A stretch of DNA of 64,000 nt from an uncultured Bacteroidales bacterium (GTDB taxonomy: Bacteria > Bacteroidota > Bacteroidia > Bacteroidales > P3), in assembly GCA_905234665.1 (NCBI GenBank), contig CAJOIV010000018.1:1-64000 (forward strand), written 5' to 3'. The notes below the pieces were generated by a model. That model saw only the letters and a list, made by a program, of their open reading frames with translations, was not told where the DNA came from and searched no databases. This document shows positions 53,908 through 62,661 of the stretch, one piece after another (within the stretch, counting starts at the first letter, position 1; every line of letters starts with the position of its first letter). Both the position numbers and the translations under genes were made by a program.

Positions 53908-54050
53908 GACATTTTTTTGAAGAAAAGTGTATTTTGCATGTGACACTTTCCTTGTTTATATGCGAGAAGTGTTGGTTTGATAAGACGTTTTATGCGCAAA
54001 AATGTGTTGTGGGCAAGTCGGTGTCAGCGTAGAAGTAGGTGTCTGGAGCG

Positions 54051-54764
54051 TCAGTCGGCGGCGACGGCGAGGGTGGCGATGCTGATATGGAGGCCGGGGA
54101 TGGCGGCGAGGGCGTCGTAGCAGGCGGTGGTGGTGGCGCCGGTGGTGACGATGTCGTCGACCAGCAGGATATGCTTGCCCGCGAGGCGTTCCGGGTGACG
54201 GATGGCAAAGACGCCCTGCATGTTGTCCTGCCGTTCCTGGTGGTTCTTGTGGGTCTGGGTCTGTGTGTAGCGGCGGCGGTAGAGGGTGTGGCTCTCGATG
54301 GGCAGGTGCATGACGTGGGCGATGGCCTCGCAGAGCAGTTGGCTCTGGTTGTATCCGCGGCGCAGGTGCTTGAGGGGGTGCAGGGGGACGGGCACAAGGC
54401 AGTCGACCTCTGCGAAACGGCCCGAGGCGACGAGCATCTCGCCCATCAGACGGCCGTACTGGGCGGCCAGACGGGTGTTGTGGTAGTATTTGATATGGTG
54501 TACGACACTCTGCACCACTGTGTCTTTCCGGAATGCCATGAGGGCCGCGGCGGCCTCGAAGGGGATGCGTCCGGCAAGACGGCGCCCGATGGTGTTATCC
54601 TCGGCGGTGTCGGTGGTCAGCCATGCCGTCTGCATCAGGCATTGGGTGCAGAGGTCCTGCTCATCGCCCACGAGGGGCTCGCCGCAGTGGATGCAGAGAT
54701 GGGGCAGGAGGATGCGCCACAGGTCGTGCAGTGGGCGGAAGGGGTGGCGGCGTGGTGCTTTCAT
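54051..54764 (-). CDS. comF: ComF family phosphoribosyltransferase-like protein
   Basis: 237 residues from the ATG at 54762-54764, chosen because it overlaps the queA stop as ATGA; a start five codons upstream is possible. The N-terminal double CxxC (CIHCGEPLVGDEQDLCTQC) may bind zinc. The PRPP-binding loop HILLVDDIVTTGATTTAC is intact, and VPVPLHPLKHLRRGYNQSQL is the usual ComF signature. ComF proteins assist DNA uptake or recombination; a specific role here is not known. Confidence 0.9.
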   Translation of the reverse strand: MKAPRRHPFRPLHDLWRILLPHLCIHCGEPLVGDEQDLCTQCLMQTAWLTTDTAEDNTIGRRLAGRIPFEAAAALMAFRKDTVVQSVVHHIKYYHNTRLAAQYGRLMGEMLVASGRFAEVDCLVPVPLHPLKHLRRGYNQSQLLCEAIAHVMHLPIESHTLYRRRYTQTQTHKNHQERQDNMQGVFAIRHPERLAGKHILLVDDIVTTGATTTACYDALAAIPGLHISIATLAVAAD

Positions 54765-55975
54765 GGGAGGAAGAGGCAACTGTCGCCGTAGCTCAGGAAC
54801 CGGAATCCGTGGTCAAGGGCGTAGCGGTAGCAGTCGCGCCAGGCATCGCCCACGAGGGCCGAGACCAACAGCAGCAGGGTGCTCTTGGGCTGGTGGAAGT
54901 TGGTGATGAGGCCGCTGATAACATGGTATTTATAGCCCGGCGCAATCATCAGGCGCGTGTCTCCGTGCAGGGTCTCCACGCCGTGGCGGTCCATCCAGTC
55001 CAGCACGTTGCGGTAGGCCGTGGCGGTGTCGACATGGCGCGCTTCGAGGGTGTAGGGGTCCCACTGCCCGACATGCATGGCGTCGAGGGCGGGGTTGTCA
55101 TGCAGGTGCACGCCGAACCAGTAGACCGACTCCAGCGTGCGCACCGTGGTGGTTCCCACGGGGATGAGCGGGCGTCCCGTATGGTCGAGCACCCGTTGGA
55201 TATTGCTGCGGGCAATCTCTATCTGCTCCACGTGCATCTCGTGCTCTCCGATGGTCTCGGTCGAGACCGGCTTGAAGGTGCCGGCACCCACATGCAGGGT
55301 GATGAAGTCGGTCTCCACGCCCCGGGCGCGGAGGTTGTCGAGCAGCTCAGGGGTGAAGTGGAGTCCCGCCGTGGGGGCGGCCACCGAGCCTTCCTGATGG
55401 GCGTAGACCGTCTGGTAGCGGTCGTTGTCTTCTTTCTCCGCCTCGCGGTTCAGGTAGGGGGGAAGGGGGATGACACCCATGGCGTCGATGACCTCCGCCA
55501 GCGAGAACCCTCCTGTCCAGCGCAGTTCCACCACCCAGGCGTTGCCCACGGCTTCGTGGCGTGTGGCGGTGAGGGAGACGGCCTTTCCGCCTATTTCGGC
55601 AGTCCGCTCCAGCGGCCCCTCTTTCCATTTCTTGTTGTTGCCGATGAAGCAGGTCCACTCGCACCGCTCGGTCTGCGCGAAGGCGTCGACAATGGAGAGC
55701 GTCGTGGGCTCGAGGCAGAATATCTCGATGGTCGAGCCGGTGCTCTTTTGGAACAGCAGTCGTGCGTGGATGACTTTCGTGTCGTTGAAGACCAGCAGGC
55801 TGTCCTGCGGCAGCAGCTCGGGCAGGTGGAAGAACTGAGTGTCAGCGATTGCCCCTTTGTTGTAGACAAGGAGTTTCGACTCGTCGCGCCGCTCGAGGGG
55901 ATAGCGGGCGATGCGTTCGTCGGGCAGGGGGTAGTTGTATTGCTCGATGGCGATGTCGCGTGGATTATTCGGCAT
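54761..55975 (-). CDS. queA: S-adenosylmethionine:tRNA ribosyltransferase-isomerase
   Basis: 404 residues from the ATG at 55973-55975; the open frame runs further upstream but into pssA. It adds and rearranges the ribosyl part of SAM on preQ1-tRNA to form epoxyqueuosine. Motifs: YPLPDERIARYPLERRDESK, LLVFNDTKVIHARL, YQTVYAHQEGSVAAPTAGLH, FITLHVGAGTFKPV, EIARSNIQRVLDHTGRPLIP and the closing LITNFHQPKSTLLLLVSALV. The length is typical of Bacteroidetes QueA. It overlaps pssA by 11 nt and comF by 4 nt, so the three form an operon. Confidence 0.95.
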   Translation of the reverse strand: MPNNPRDIAIEQYNYPLPDERIARYPLERRDESKLLVYNKGAIADTQFFHLPELLPQDSLLVFNDTKVIHARLLFQKSTGSTIEIFCLEPTTLSIVDAFAQTERCEWTCFIGNNKKWKEGPLERTAEIGGKAVSLTATRHEAVGNAWVVELRWTGGFSLAEVIDAMGVIPLPPYLNREAEKEDNDRYQTVYAHQEGSVAAPTAGLHFTPELLDNLRARGVETDFITLHVGAGTFKPVSTETIGEHEMHVEQIEIARSNIQRVLDHTGRPLIPVGTTTVRTLESVYWFGVHLHDNPALDAMHVGQWDPYTLEARHVDTATAYRNVLDWMDRHGVETLHGDTRLMIAPGYKYHVISGLITNFHQPKSTLLLLVSALVGDAWRDCYRYALDHGFRFLSYGDSCLFLP

Positions 55976-56683
55976 GATGACTGTTTTGTGTGACAAGCGA
56001 CAAGACGATATACCACAGTATGGCAAGCGGCAGGACGAGCCAGTCGAGCGTGAAGACGAATCCAAGGACGGCCAACACGACACATCCAATCAGGAAGATG
56101 TACTGCACTCGGTTGGTTCGCCACGAGAGGTCCTTGAAGTCAACCTTCAGCGAGAATATGGGCACTTCGCTGACCATCAGCACGTCGGTGACGAGGGAGA
56201 CAACGATGAGTGCCACAATGAAGAGATTGTTTTCCACAAGCGGATTCCACCCACCACCGCCCTCGACCCAGCACTGCGGATGCGGACAATCGGGAGCCAG
56301 GAAGAGTGCCACGCCCACCCATATCAATGCGTTGGCAGGGACAGGAAGTCCGATGAAACTGTGGCTTTGGCGTGTGTCGAGGTTGAACTTCGCCAGTCGG
56401 TAGGCGGCAAAGAGCGGCACCAGCAGTCCAATCCATCTCAACCAAGGAAGCTGGCTGGCTCCAAGAACCTCGAGGAGTATCATCCCCGACGCCACGCCCG
56501 AGGTGACCACATCGGCCAGCGAGTCGAGCTCCTTGCCTAATGGCGAGGCCACTCCCAACAGCCGTGCGGCCATGCCGTCGAAGAAGTCGAGGAAGATACC
56601 GAGGCAAATAAAAAAGGCTGCTCCCTGGAGGCTCCGCAGAGCAGGTTGCCGAGTGTGATGAGATTGGGGATGCTTCTTTTCAT
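55965..56683 (-). pseudogene. pssA: CDP-diacylglycerol--serine O-phosphatidyltransferase, broken by an internal deletion
   Basis: PssA makes phosphatidylserine, the precursor of phosphatidylethanolamine. The natural N-terminus starts at ATG 56681-56683 (MKRSIPNLITLGNLLCG), but the frame is then lost near 56630. In another frame the protein resumes with LQGAAFFICLGIFLDFFDGM and the CDP-alcohol phosphotransferase motif DFFDGMAARLL...GKELDSLAD. About seven or eight residues of the first loop are missing and the deletion is not a multiple of three. The intact 202-codon frame from 56573 has lost the first Asp-Gly of the motif, so it should be inactive by itself. PssA is usually essential in this group, so an assembly error or a second copy must be considered. 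Confidence 0.75.
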
Positions 56684-56693
56684 GATGTCGTTG

Positions 56694-56732
56694 AAAAAAA
56701 GTGTAGGCGCCCCTCGAAAGAGACCCCTACAC
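56694..56732 (-). terminator. rho-independent terminator (or attenuator) between the TPR lipoprotein gene and pssA
   Basis: On the minus strand GTGTAGG (complement of 56726-56732), an 18-nt loop and CCTACAC (complement of 56701-56707) form a 7-bp stem, followed by seven T (56694-56700). It follows the lipoprotein stop by 29 nt and lies only 10 nt before the pssA start. Confidence 0.75.
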
Positions 56733-56761
56733 GCAAAATACGTTATTTACCAGTGTGCATT

Positions 56762-58588
56762 TCAATAGAGCCGTGTGATTTCCTTGAACCCCTCGTCGTC
56801 CCAGTAGGCACGGAACTCGGTGTCGACGGCGGCCTTCTCCTTGCAGTCGTAGCTCTCGTCGCAAGCCAGCTTGAGGTTCACGAAGCAGTTGTACTTGTCG
56901 CCCAAGCGAGCATAGGCCACGGCGCGCAGGTAGTTGACATCGGTGCTTTGGTCGAGGCAGCAGTCGAGGGTGCGGATGGCGTTGCTCGTCTCGTCGTTCA
57001 TCAGCTGGGCGAAGGCGAGGTTGTAGCTGCAGGTCTTGTTCTTCAGCTGTTTCTCGGCAGCCTTGTAGTCGCCACGCTTCAGGTTGAGGATGGGAAGGTT
57101 CGTCTCGGCGTCAGTGCTGCCCTGACGGATGGCCTCCTCGAAGTAGTACTTGGCAAGCGTGTAGTCTTTCTGAGCCAGACACAGCAGGCCGGTGTTGTTA
57201 AGCACGTCGGGGTTGTGGGGGTTGATTTCGCGAGCCACGTTGAGGTAACGTTCGGCTTCGGCATAGTCGCCCAAGTAGAAGCTGACGGCTCCGGCGTTGT
57301 TCCAAGCAGCCCACTCGGAAGAGTAGTTCTCGGTGGCCCACTTGTAGTATTTCAGCTTAGTCTCGTAGTTGTAGTTGATATAGGCAGCGTACATCAGCTC
57401 GTCGAAGGTCAGCTTGGCCGGATTGAGCGTGGCTTGTTTGGCCAGCTCGGGGTCGGTCTTGCGAGCCTCGGAGTAGTAGAGGGCAATCTGTGCACGGCGA
57501 AGGTTGGGGAATATCTCGTCGTTGATAATCGAGTAGGTCTGCGCCAGGTTGCGGAGCATCTGCTCGCGTTTGGTGAGGTTCTGCTGCGTCTCGACGATGT
57601 TGATGATGGCGTGTTTGTCCTGCAGGTTGCTTTCCTCGACCATCAGCACAAAGTGCACCCAGTCTTCGCCGGCGGCACGCGAGGAGATGATGATTTGTTT
57701 CTCGAGGTTGTATTTGTAGTACTCGATGTCGCGTTTGGGGACGTCGGCGCGGCTGGCCATGATGTCGAGCACCTCGTTGAGTACCCGCTTGATTTGGGCC
57801 GTGGCCACATCGGTACGGTTCTTCGACACACCGACGTTGTTGGTCTCCTCGCCTTCGGGCGAAGCCCATCCGGTGACGGTGATTTGTTTGGGCAGACCCT
57901 CTTCGAGCATGATGCGTTTGAGGTCGGCCAGCTGGGCCTGCGAGTTGTACTTGCGGTTCTGGTAGAAGTTCCAGTCAAGGTTCGACTGCCCGTTGGGGAA
58001 ATAGATGTCAGCCGTCTCGACCACGCCCTGCGTCTTGTTGTAGTTGATGGGCGAGATGGAGATGTTGCCGCGGATGTCGACCATGGCCGACGTGTTGTTC
58101 ACACCGTCCGAGATGAGTACCGTGGCGAAAGCCTTGCCGTGGTCGTTCTCGATGACCTCTTCGGCAAACTTGGCTTCGTCGTCGGTGGTCGACGAGGTGT
58201 AGGCAACGGGAGTCAGCGTGACACGACCCGTCTCCATGCCAGCCTTGAAGTCCAGCTCGTCCTGATAGGTGAAGCGTCCGCCGTTGGCGTAGCTGACGGC
58301 GATGCCCTCGCCGTTGACGTTCTCACCCTTCAGTGTGATGGGGTCGAGGGGGATGGAGCCGCCTTCCCATGTGAACACGGGTTGGAGGAACATGCAGGCA
58401 TTCTTGGCAAAATACTTCTCGGGGATGGAACCCACGAATTTCACCACCACTTTGTCGTCGCGTGTCTCAACAGGGTTGGGTGTTGCCTGATAGCGAATCT
58501 TGTTGCTCTGAGATTTCATCTTCGAGAGCCCGCTGCAACCAGTCAGCAGGATTGTGGCCAATACCAAGGCAAAAAGCGATTTCTTCAT
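56762..58588 (-). CDS. TPR-containing lipoprotein with an OmpA-like region
   Basis: 608 residues. The lipobox LLTGC gives acylation at Cys18. Residues about 25-200 form a beta-rich domain (FLQPVFTWEGGSIPLDPITL). Residues about 205-330 resemble an OmpA C-terminal peptidoglycan-binding domain (YFPNGQSNLDWNFY, LPKQITVTGWASPEGEETNN). Residues about 390-560 are tetratricopeptide repeats (WAAWNNAGAVSFYLGDYAEA, PDVLNNTGLLCLAQKDYTLA). It is probably anchored in the outer membrane or faces the periplasm and ties envelope complexes together. Similar proteins are conserved in Bacteroidales. A TATATTTG box lies about 140 nt upstream and a terminator follows. Confidence 0.8.
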   Translation of the reverse strand: MKKSLFALVLATILLTGCSGLSKMKSQSNKIRYQATPNPVETRDDKVVVKFVGSIPEKYFAKNACMFLQPVFTWEGGSIPLDPITLKGENVNGEGIAVSYANGGRFTYQDELDFKAGMETGRVTLTPVAYTSSTTDDEAKFAEEVIENDHGKAFATVLISDGVNNTSAMVDIRGNISISPINYNKTQGVVETADIYFPNGQSNLDWNFYQNRKYNSQAQLADLKRIMLEEGLPKQITVTGWASPEGEETNNVGVSKNRTDVATAQIKRVLNEVLDIMASRADVPKRDIEYYKYNLEKQIIISSRAAGEDWVHFVLMVEESNLQDKHAIINIVETQQNLTKREQMLRNLAQTYSIINDEIFPNLRRAQIALYYSEARKTDPELAKQATLNPAKLTFDELMYAAYINYNYETKLKYYKWATENYSSEWAAWNNAGAVSFYLGDYAEAERYLNVAREINPHNPDVLNNTGLLCLAQKDYTLAKYYFEEAIRQGSTDAETNLPILNLKRGDYKAAEKQLKNKTCSYNLAFAQLMNDETSNAIRTLDCCLDQSTDVNYLRAVAYARLGDKYNCFVNLKLACDESYDCKEKAAVDTEFRAYWDDEGFKEITRLY

Positions 58589-58726
58589 GCAAACTTTTCT
58601 TTTTTTACAATTGTGCGACCAACTGCTTATTATTATTAATACTGTTTATTTCTTTTTCATTTACAAATAAATACACTTCGTTGCACCACCTGTTATGGCA
58701 GGTCTGTTCTTTAGTGTAACGAACTG

Positions 58727-58734
58727 CAAATATA
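58727..58734 (-). promoter_or_regulatory. -7 box upstream of the TPR lipoprotein gene
   Basis: TATATTTG on the minus strand, in the context TGTATATTTGCAG, like the boxes of the giant genes. No clear -33 box. The 194-bp gap (58589-58782) holds this and an AT-rich leader. Confidence 0.45.
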
Positions 58735-58782
58735 CATCTTTTTTTATAAGTGTCATTCTTTTATATAAAAATGAGTGTTCTG

Positions 58783-59601
58783 TTACCACTCGGAGAGTTG
58801 TGCTTTGGGGCAATATGAATTGGCGACGCAATGGTTGCAAGCGCCTGAATTCTTTGCCGGATTGGCGACAAAGGGTATGTCGGGATTCAGCAGTTCTTGG
58901 CACAGTTGTGACAAGATGGGTTCGATGACGTCCACTCCTCTGTCGTCCACATCATGCTTGTCGATGGTGGCGTGAAGCAGGTTGTCTTTCAGGTTCTGAA
59001 GAGCGTATATGCCTGGTAGAAGGTTAGAAGATTCGGCTTCCGAAGAGGTTCTTTCTGCAGCATAAATCCACAGGTAGGTCATCAGTTGGAACCATTTCTC
59101 AGGGATGCGTTTCTCTTGCAAACCCTCCATTTGCAAGTTTTTGCTGTCGGCGTTCAAGTCGCTGGGATTCACTTTGCCTGTCTTGTAGTCGACAATGCGT
59201 GTAAAAGTGCGTGGATGACCTTTTTCGTCGCAGAGGGTCAGGCGGTCGATGCGATCCATCTTGCCACCAAAGCAAACCGTGTGCCGCTGCCCGCCTACCT
59301 CGATGTCGAGCGGACGACGATACTCCTGTTCGGCGCTGAGCATGGTGAGACCTCTGAACTTCGGGTCGTGCATCAACTTGATTTCCCTCTCCAAGAACGA
59401 TTTGACCATGCTTTGTGCTACAGACATCAAGAACTGGTTGCGTCCCTCCAACTGACGTCCGTGAAGGACTTTTTCTCGCATCACTTTCTCCACCAGTTGG
59501 TCGGCCTCTTTCTTGCCTTGTTCCAGTTGGTTGATGCTGATGTGGCAGGGCGACGGAGCTTCCTCGGGGAGATAAATTTGTTGGAGTGTGTCGTGAACCA
59601 A
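58783..59601 (-). CDS. AddB-like nuclease, C-terminal portion after an in-frame stop
   Basis: 272 residues, same frame as the upstream portion, beginning right after a TAA. It contains the RecB-type nuclease core: FGGKMDRIDRLTLCDEKG and FTRIVDYKTGKV (D...D-x-K). The last cysteines CNHCVANSYC (C-x2-C-x5-C) would complete an AddB-type iron-sulfur cluster together with a cysteine in the upstream piece (SCPLKYYYH). The first codon here is TTG, giving VHDTLQQIYL, which family members have in the middle of the protein. Translation restart at the TTG is possible but no ribosome-binding site is seen. A split or inactivated gene is more likely. Confidence 0.75.
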   Translation of the reverse strand: MVHDTLQQIYLPEEAPSPCHISINQLEQGKKEADQLVEKVMREKVLHGRQLEGRNQFLMSVAQSMVKSFLEREIKLMHDPKFRGLTMLSAEQEYRRPLDIEVGGQRHTVCFGGKMDRIDRLTLCDEKGHPRTFTRIVDYKTGKVNPSDLNADSKNLQMEGLQEKRIPEKWFQLMTYLWIYAAERTSSEAESSNLLPGIYALQNLKDNLLHATIDKHDVDDRGVDVIEPILSQLCQELLNPDIPFVANPAKNSGACNHCVANSYCPKAQLSEW

Positions 59602-61728
59602 TTAGCCCAGCTCGGCGGCGTTCAAATCATCGGACAAATCGTCGTCCTCGCGGATTCCAAGGACATTGTGGTAGTAGTATTTCAGGGGGCAGCTGATGTA
59701 GGTCGTCAAAGATGTGGGGAAGAGCCCTTGGTTGGCGTCGGTGGCTTTGGCGATGATTTTCTTCATCACTTCGGGTGTTTTCGCCACCTCGATGTCGCAA
59801 TTTCTCGTCTTTCCTTTTTTGTCACCCGTCACCACAATTCGATTGATATTGATGTGATCGAAGCAACTTTTCAGTTCTCGTTCAATTTGCAGGATGAAAC
59901 GACTCGGCTCGCCTTTGCCCGAAACGTCTGTGTCGGAGCTGTACAGCAGGTTGATGTTTCGCGCCCGCTGCAACATACAGTAGAAGTGGTAGGCATAGAT
60001 GGCGTCTTTTTCTTCGAAGGTGGGCAACCCGAACGCTTTCTTCAGCGTAAAGGGAATCAAGGTGCTACCGCTTCTGCCTTGAGGCAGAGTGCCTTCGTTG
60101 ACAGAAAGGAGGGTGATGTTGTCGAAATCGATGTTGCGGGTTTCCAACATTCCCAATATCTGAAGTCCTTCGAGCGGTTCCCCTTTGAAGGTGACTTTGT
60201 GGCGTCGTGCCAACCGTGAGTAGATTTTCTCTAAGGTGGGCAGGTTGTTGATGAAATGGTCTTCGTTTTGTAGAGAACGGATGTATTCGACAATCTCGTG
60301 GAAGGTCATCAGCTCCTCTTGCTCCAACGTCTGTTGGTTGGTGGGTTTGGAGATTAATACAAACTGCTTTGACGACAACATAACAATCTGATGGAACGTC
60401 TCCAAGAGATGGACGGGATGACTGTCCGCCGTTTCGAAGATGGGCATGAACACCTGTTTGATTGTTCGTGCAAGGGATGCTTCTGCCGAATCAACAATCC
60501 TCAAGATGTCGTCCCAACCGAGATAGACTTTTTTCTCTGTTTGTTGTTGCTGTGCAAGTTTCTTCGAAAGGCTATTGTTGTTGTGTAGGGAGAAGAGGAA
60601 CGCATCGTTTATCACGCTGGTGACATCTTGATGATAGAAAGTGTTGTCGCGGGCGTTGCGGTAGAGCGAGAAGAGTTTGGTGGCCAATGCGTGTATGGCT
60701 GTCATCTCGAAGGGAAATCCCATCGTGACGTTGATGCCCGTGTTTGTGGCGGGGAGCGAGTTGAGCACAGGGATCAGCAGGCTTTCGTCGGCCAAAATGA
60801 TGGCGTTGCGGGTAAGGTCAACAGCTTTGTTCGATAGTTGTTGCTCAATCAGTTGCCCAGCATATTTGGCTTGCATCAAATCGGAGGGGCAATCTATGAT
60901 ATTGATGGTTCGCTCCAAATTGCGATAGTTGTGTTCGAAATTGCCGATGACAGAGCCGAACATCTTTCGGTTCTCTCGTAAGAAACGACCTGCCTCTTGG
61001 TCGTCGTTCTCGAAGTAATAGGCGTCGCCGTCGACGATGAGTCGTCCAATGCCTGCCTCGATACATTTCTTTATGATGACACTTTCGCTACGAGAGGTGA
61101 CGTTGAAACCGACGAAGTAGATCTTCTGAAACTTCAATTCGTTTTTGATGCAATCGGATGACTCCGACACCTTTTCCGCCGCCATTCGGTAAGCCATTCC
61201 CGAGTAAGCTTTGTTCTGTTTCGACAGATTGGCCCTTAGTTCTGTATAATAGGTATAAAGGGAATGATAGAAGTCGAGGTAACGTTCCTGGAAATCGGAG
61301 TGAGGTTTCCCTTCGATGCTCCATTCTCCGATGCTCTTCAACTCGTAGAGATTGTCGAAGAGACCTTGAGCGTCGGCCATATAGAGATCCACTTCCGAGA
61401 AGTCGCTCAACATCACTTCGGCGGTCGAGAGGAAATCCTCGAACGGCTCCGTCGGCTCACCTTTCGTTTCGTTTAACTTGACGTGAGTGCGGTAAAGCTC
61501 ATAAAGGAGAAACTCGTGCGGTACCGTTTCGCATTTGCAAAGCGTGGAGACGATGTCGTCCATACGAAGTATCGAGGGTAGGAAAAACGGCTCTCGATGC
61601 AACGCGGTGAGTTCCTTGGTGAGGAATTGGCTGGGACGCCAGTTGTTGAACACCACAGCTACGTCGAGCAATCCGTTTGGGTTCTCGTCGACTATCTGTT
61701 GTGCTATTTTTTGGAGAAAGGTGCTCAT
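59602..61728 (-). CDS. AddB-like inactivated-helicase/exonuclease subunit, N-terminal portion
   Basis: 708 residues to a TAA at 59602-59604. It resembles the helicase-like part of Bacteroidales PD-(D/E)XK proteins related to AddB: VFNNWRPSQFLTKELTALHR, IYFVGFNVTSRSE, NAIILADESLLIPVLNSLPA, GMLETRNIDFDNITLLSVNE with GTLPQGRSG, YAYHFYCMLQRARNINLLYS, and TSLTTYISCPLKYYYHNVLG (first iron-sulfur Cys). There is no Walker A, as in AddB of this lineage. The intact protein would be about 981 residues and pair with an AddA helicase-nuclease, not in the window, for double-strand-break repair. It follows the sugar nucleotidyltransferase gene by 24 nt. Its base composition is less GC-rich than the giants. 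Confidence 0.78.
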   Translation of the reverse strand: MSTFLQKIAQQIVDENPNGLLDVAVVFNNWRPSQFLTKELTALHREPFFLPSILRMDDIVSTLCKCETVPHEFLLYELYRTHVKLNETKGEPTEPFEDFLSTAEVMLSDFSEVDLYMADAQGLFDNLYELKSIGEWSIEGKPHSDFQERYLDFYHSLYTYYTELRANLSKQNKAYSGMAYRMAAEKVSESSDCIKNELKFQKIYFVGFNVTSRSESVIIKKCIEAGIGRLIVDGDAYYFENDDQEAGRFLRENRKMFGSVIGNFEHNYRNLERTINIIDCPSDLMQAKYAGQLIEQQLSNKAVDLTRNAIILADESLLIPVLNSLPATNTGINVTMGFPFEMTAIHALATKLFSLYRNARDNTFYHQDVTSVINDAFLFSLHNNNSLSKKLAQQQQTEKKVYLGWDDILRIVDSAEASLARTIKQVFMPIFETADSHPVHLLETFHQIVMLSSKQFVLISKPTNQQTLEQEELMTFHEIVEYIRSLQNEDHFINNLPTLEKIYSRLARRHKVTFKGEPLEGLQILGMLETRNIDFDNITLLSVNEGTLPQGRSGSTLIPFTLKKAFGLPTFEEKDAIYAYHFYCMLQRARNINLLYSSDTDVSGKGEPSRFILQIERELKSCFDHININRIVVTGDKKGKTRNCDIEVAKTPEVMKKIIAKATDANQGLFPTSLTTYISCPLKYYYHNVLGIREDDDLSDDLNAAELG

Positions 61729-61752
61729 AAAGAAAGCAAGTAGTGTTGTTTG

Positions 61753-62493
61753 TCAAATGTCTTGTCGAGTGCGACGGAGCATTTCGCTTGCGTGAGTGAT
61801 TGTCTCGGGCTTCCCCACATCGAGCCACTCGTTGGCGTCGTGTTCAAAGCAGGTGATGGTTTCGCGGTTGGACAAACGCAGATATTCGGGGATGATGGGG
61901 TAGGGGGAGGTCGCTTTTGGCAGCATTTTGAGCAATAGAGGATTAATTAAAGCGATACCGCTGAACGCCAGGTGTTGGAAACGCGAGGGGTCGGTTTGAG
62001 CAGGAAGGGTCTCTCCCGTATGGGTGTTCGTCCATCCTTTCAATCTGTCTTCGCTGTCGACGAGAAGGAGACGGGAAGTGCGACGATTGCTGACGGCCAA
62101 AGTGGCCAATGCGTTGTTGCGATTATGAAAATCGAAAAGACAATCATAGTCAATCGCATCGAGCACGTCGACGTTGTGAATAAGGATATTATGCTCGCCG
62201 CCGAACAAGGGTTCGGCATGTTTCAATCCGCCGCCGGTGTCGAGCAGTTGTTGGCTCTCGTCGGAAATCAGCACTTCCACACCCCAATCGCGTTCTTGGA
62301 TGTACTTTGTCATTAGGTCGGCAAAATGATGCACATTAACCACAATACGTTGGGCATGAAGCTGTTCCATTTTCTCGATGGTGATTTCGAGCAACGTCTT
62401 TCCGTCGACTTCCACCAACGCTTTGGGTTTGTGGTCGGTCAATGGCTTGAGTCGGGTGCCCAATCCTGCCGCAGGGATAAATGCTTCTATCAT
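61753..62493 (-). CDS. sugar-1-phosphate nucleotidyltransferase (MurU/RmlA-like)
   Basis: 246 residues. The signature AFIPAAGLGTRLKPLTDHKPKA (here split: GLGTRLKPLT, then KPKALVEVDGK) is that of nucleotidyltransferases joining NTP to a sugar-1-phosphate. Other motifs: VVNVHHFADLM, LLDTGGGLKHA, LIHNVDVLDAIDYDCL (metal-binding Asp) and FSGIALINP. Length and sequence are closest to MurU-type (N-acetylmuramate-1-phosphate uridylyltransferase) enzymes, but GDP-mannose-type substrates are not excluded. It is first in an operon with the AddB-like gene. The start ATG at 62491-62493 gives the complete Rossmann strand. Confidence 0.85.
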   Translation of the reverse strand: MIEAFIPAAGLGTRLKPLTDHKPKALVEVDGKTLLEITIEKMEQLHAQRIVVNVHHFADLMTKYIQERDWGVEVLISDESQQLLDTGGGLKHAEPLFGGEHNILIHNVDVLDAIDYDCLFDFHNRNNALATLAVSNRRTSRLLLVDSEDRLKGWTNTHTGETLPAQTDPSRFQHLAFSGIALINPLLLKMLPKATSPYPIIPEYLRLSNRETITCFEHDANEWLDVGKPETITHASEMLRRTRQDI

Positions 62494-62564
62494 ACAATTG
62501 TTAAATTGTGTTTGTTAACGAATGAAAAACGATTATATTGTTGGCTGAATAAATTTGTTTTTTA

Positions 62565-62619
62565 AAGTTAGTGTTAAGTTAGACTTAGGTTAGAGTTAGG
62601 TCAGAGTTACATCAGAGTT
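62565..62619. repeat. five 11-bp tandem repeats
   Basis: AAGTTAGTGTT (62565-62575), AAGTTAGACTT (62576-62586), AGGTTAGAGTT (62587-62597), AGGTCAGAGTT (62598-62608) and ACATCAGAGTT (62609-62619). One unit per DNA turn, in the 365-bp divergent gap between the nucleotidyltransferase and the polysaccharide export operon. The form suits a set of in-phase binding sites. Confidence 0.85.
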
Positions 62620-62661
62620 GGAATTTCATTTTTTGCCTCTCAATTTTGTACTCCGATAGGA

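Noticed and set aside
56753-58639. 628-codon plus-strand frame opposite the TPR lipoprotein
   Set aside because: Valine/glycine-rich shadow; the minus strand has a lipobox, TPRs, its own promoter box and a terminator.
59602-59604. Programmed recoding of the TAA in the AddB-like gene
   Set aside because: TAA is not a selenocysteine or pyrrolysine codon and no recoding structure is evident; a nonsense change or sequence error is simpler.
59086-60219. 377-codon plus-strand frame opposite the AddB-like gene
   Set aside because: It crosses the stop site of the minus-strand gene and has no motif; its existence is explained by codon bias.
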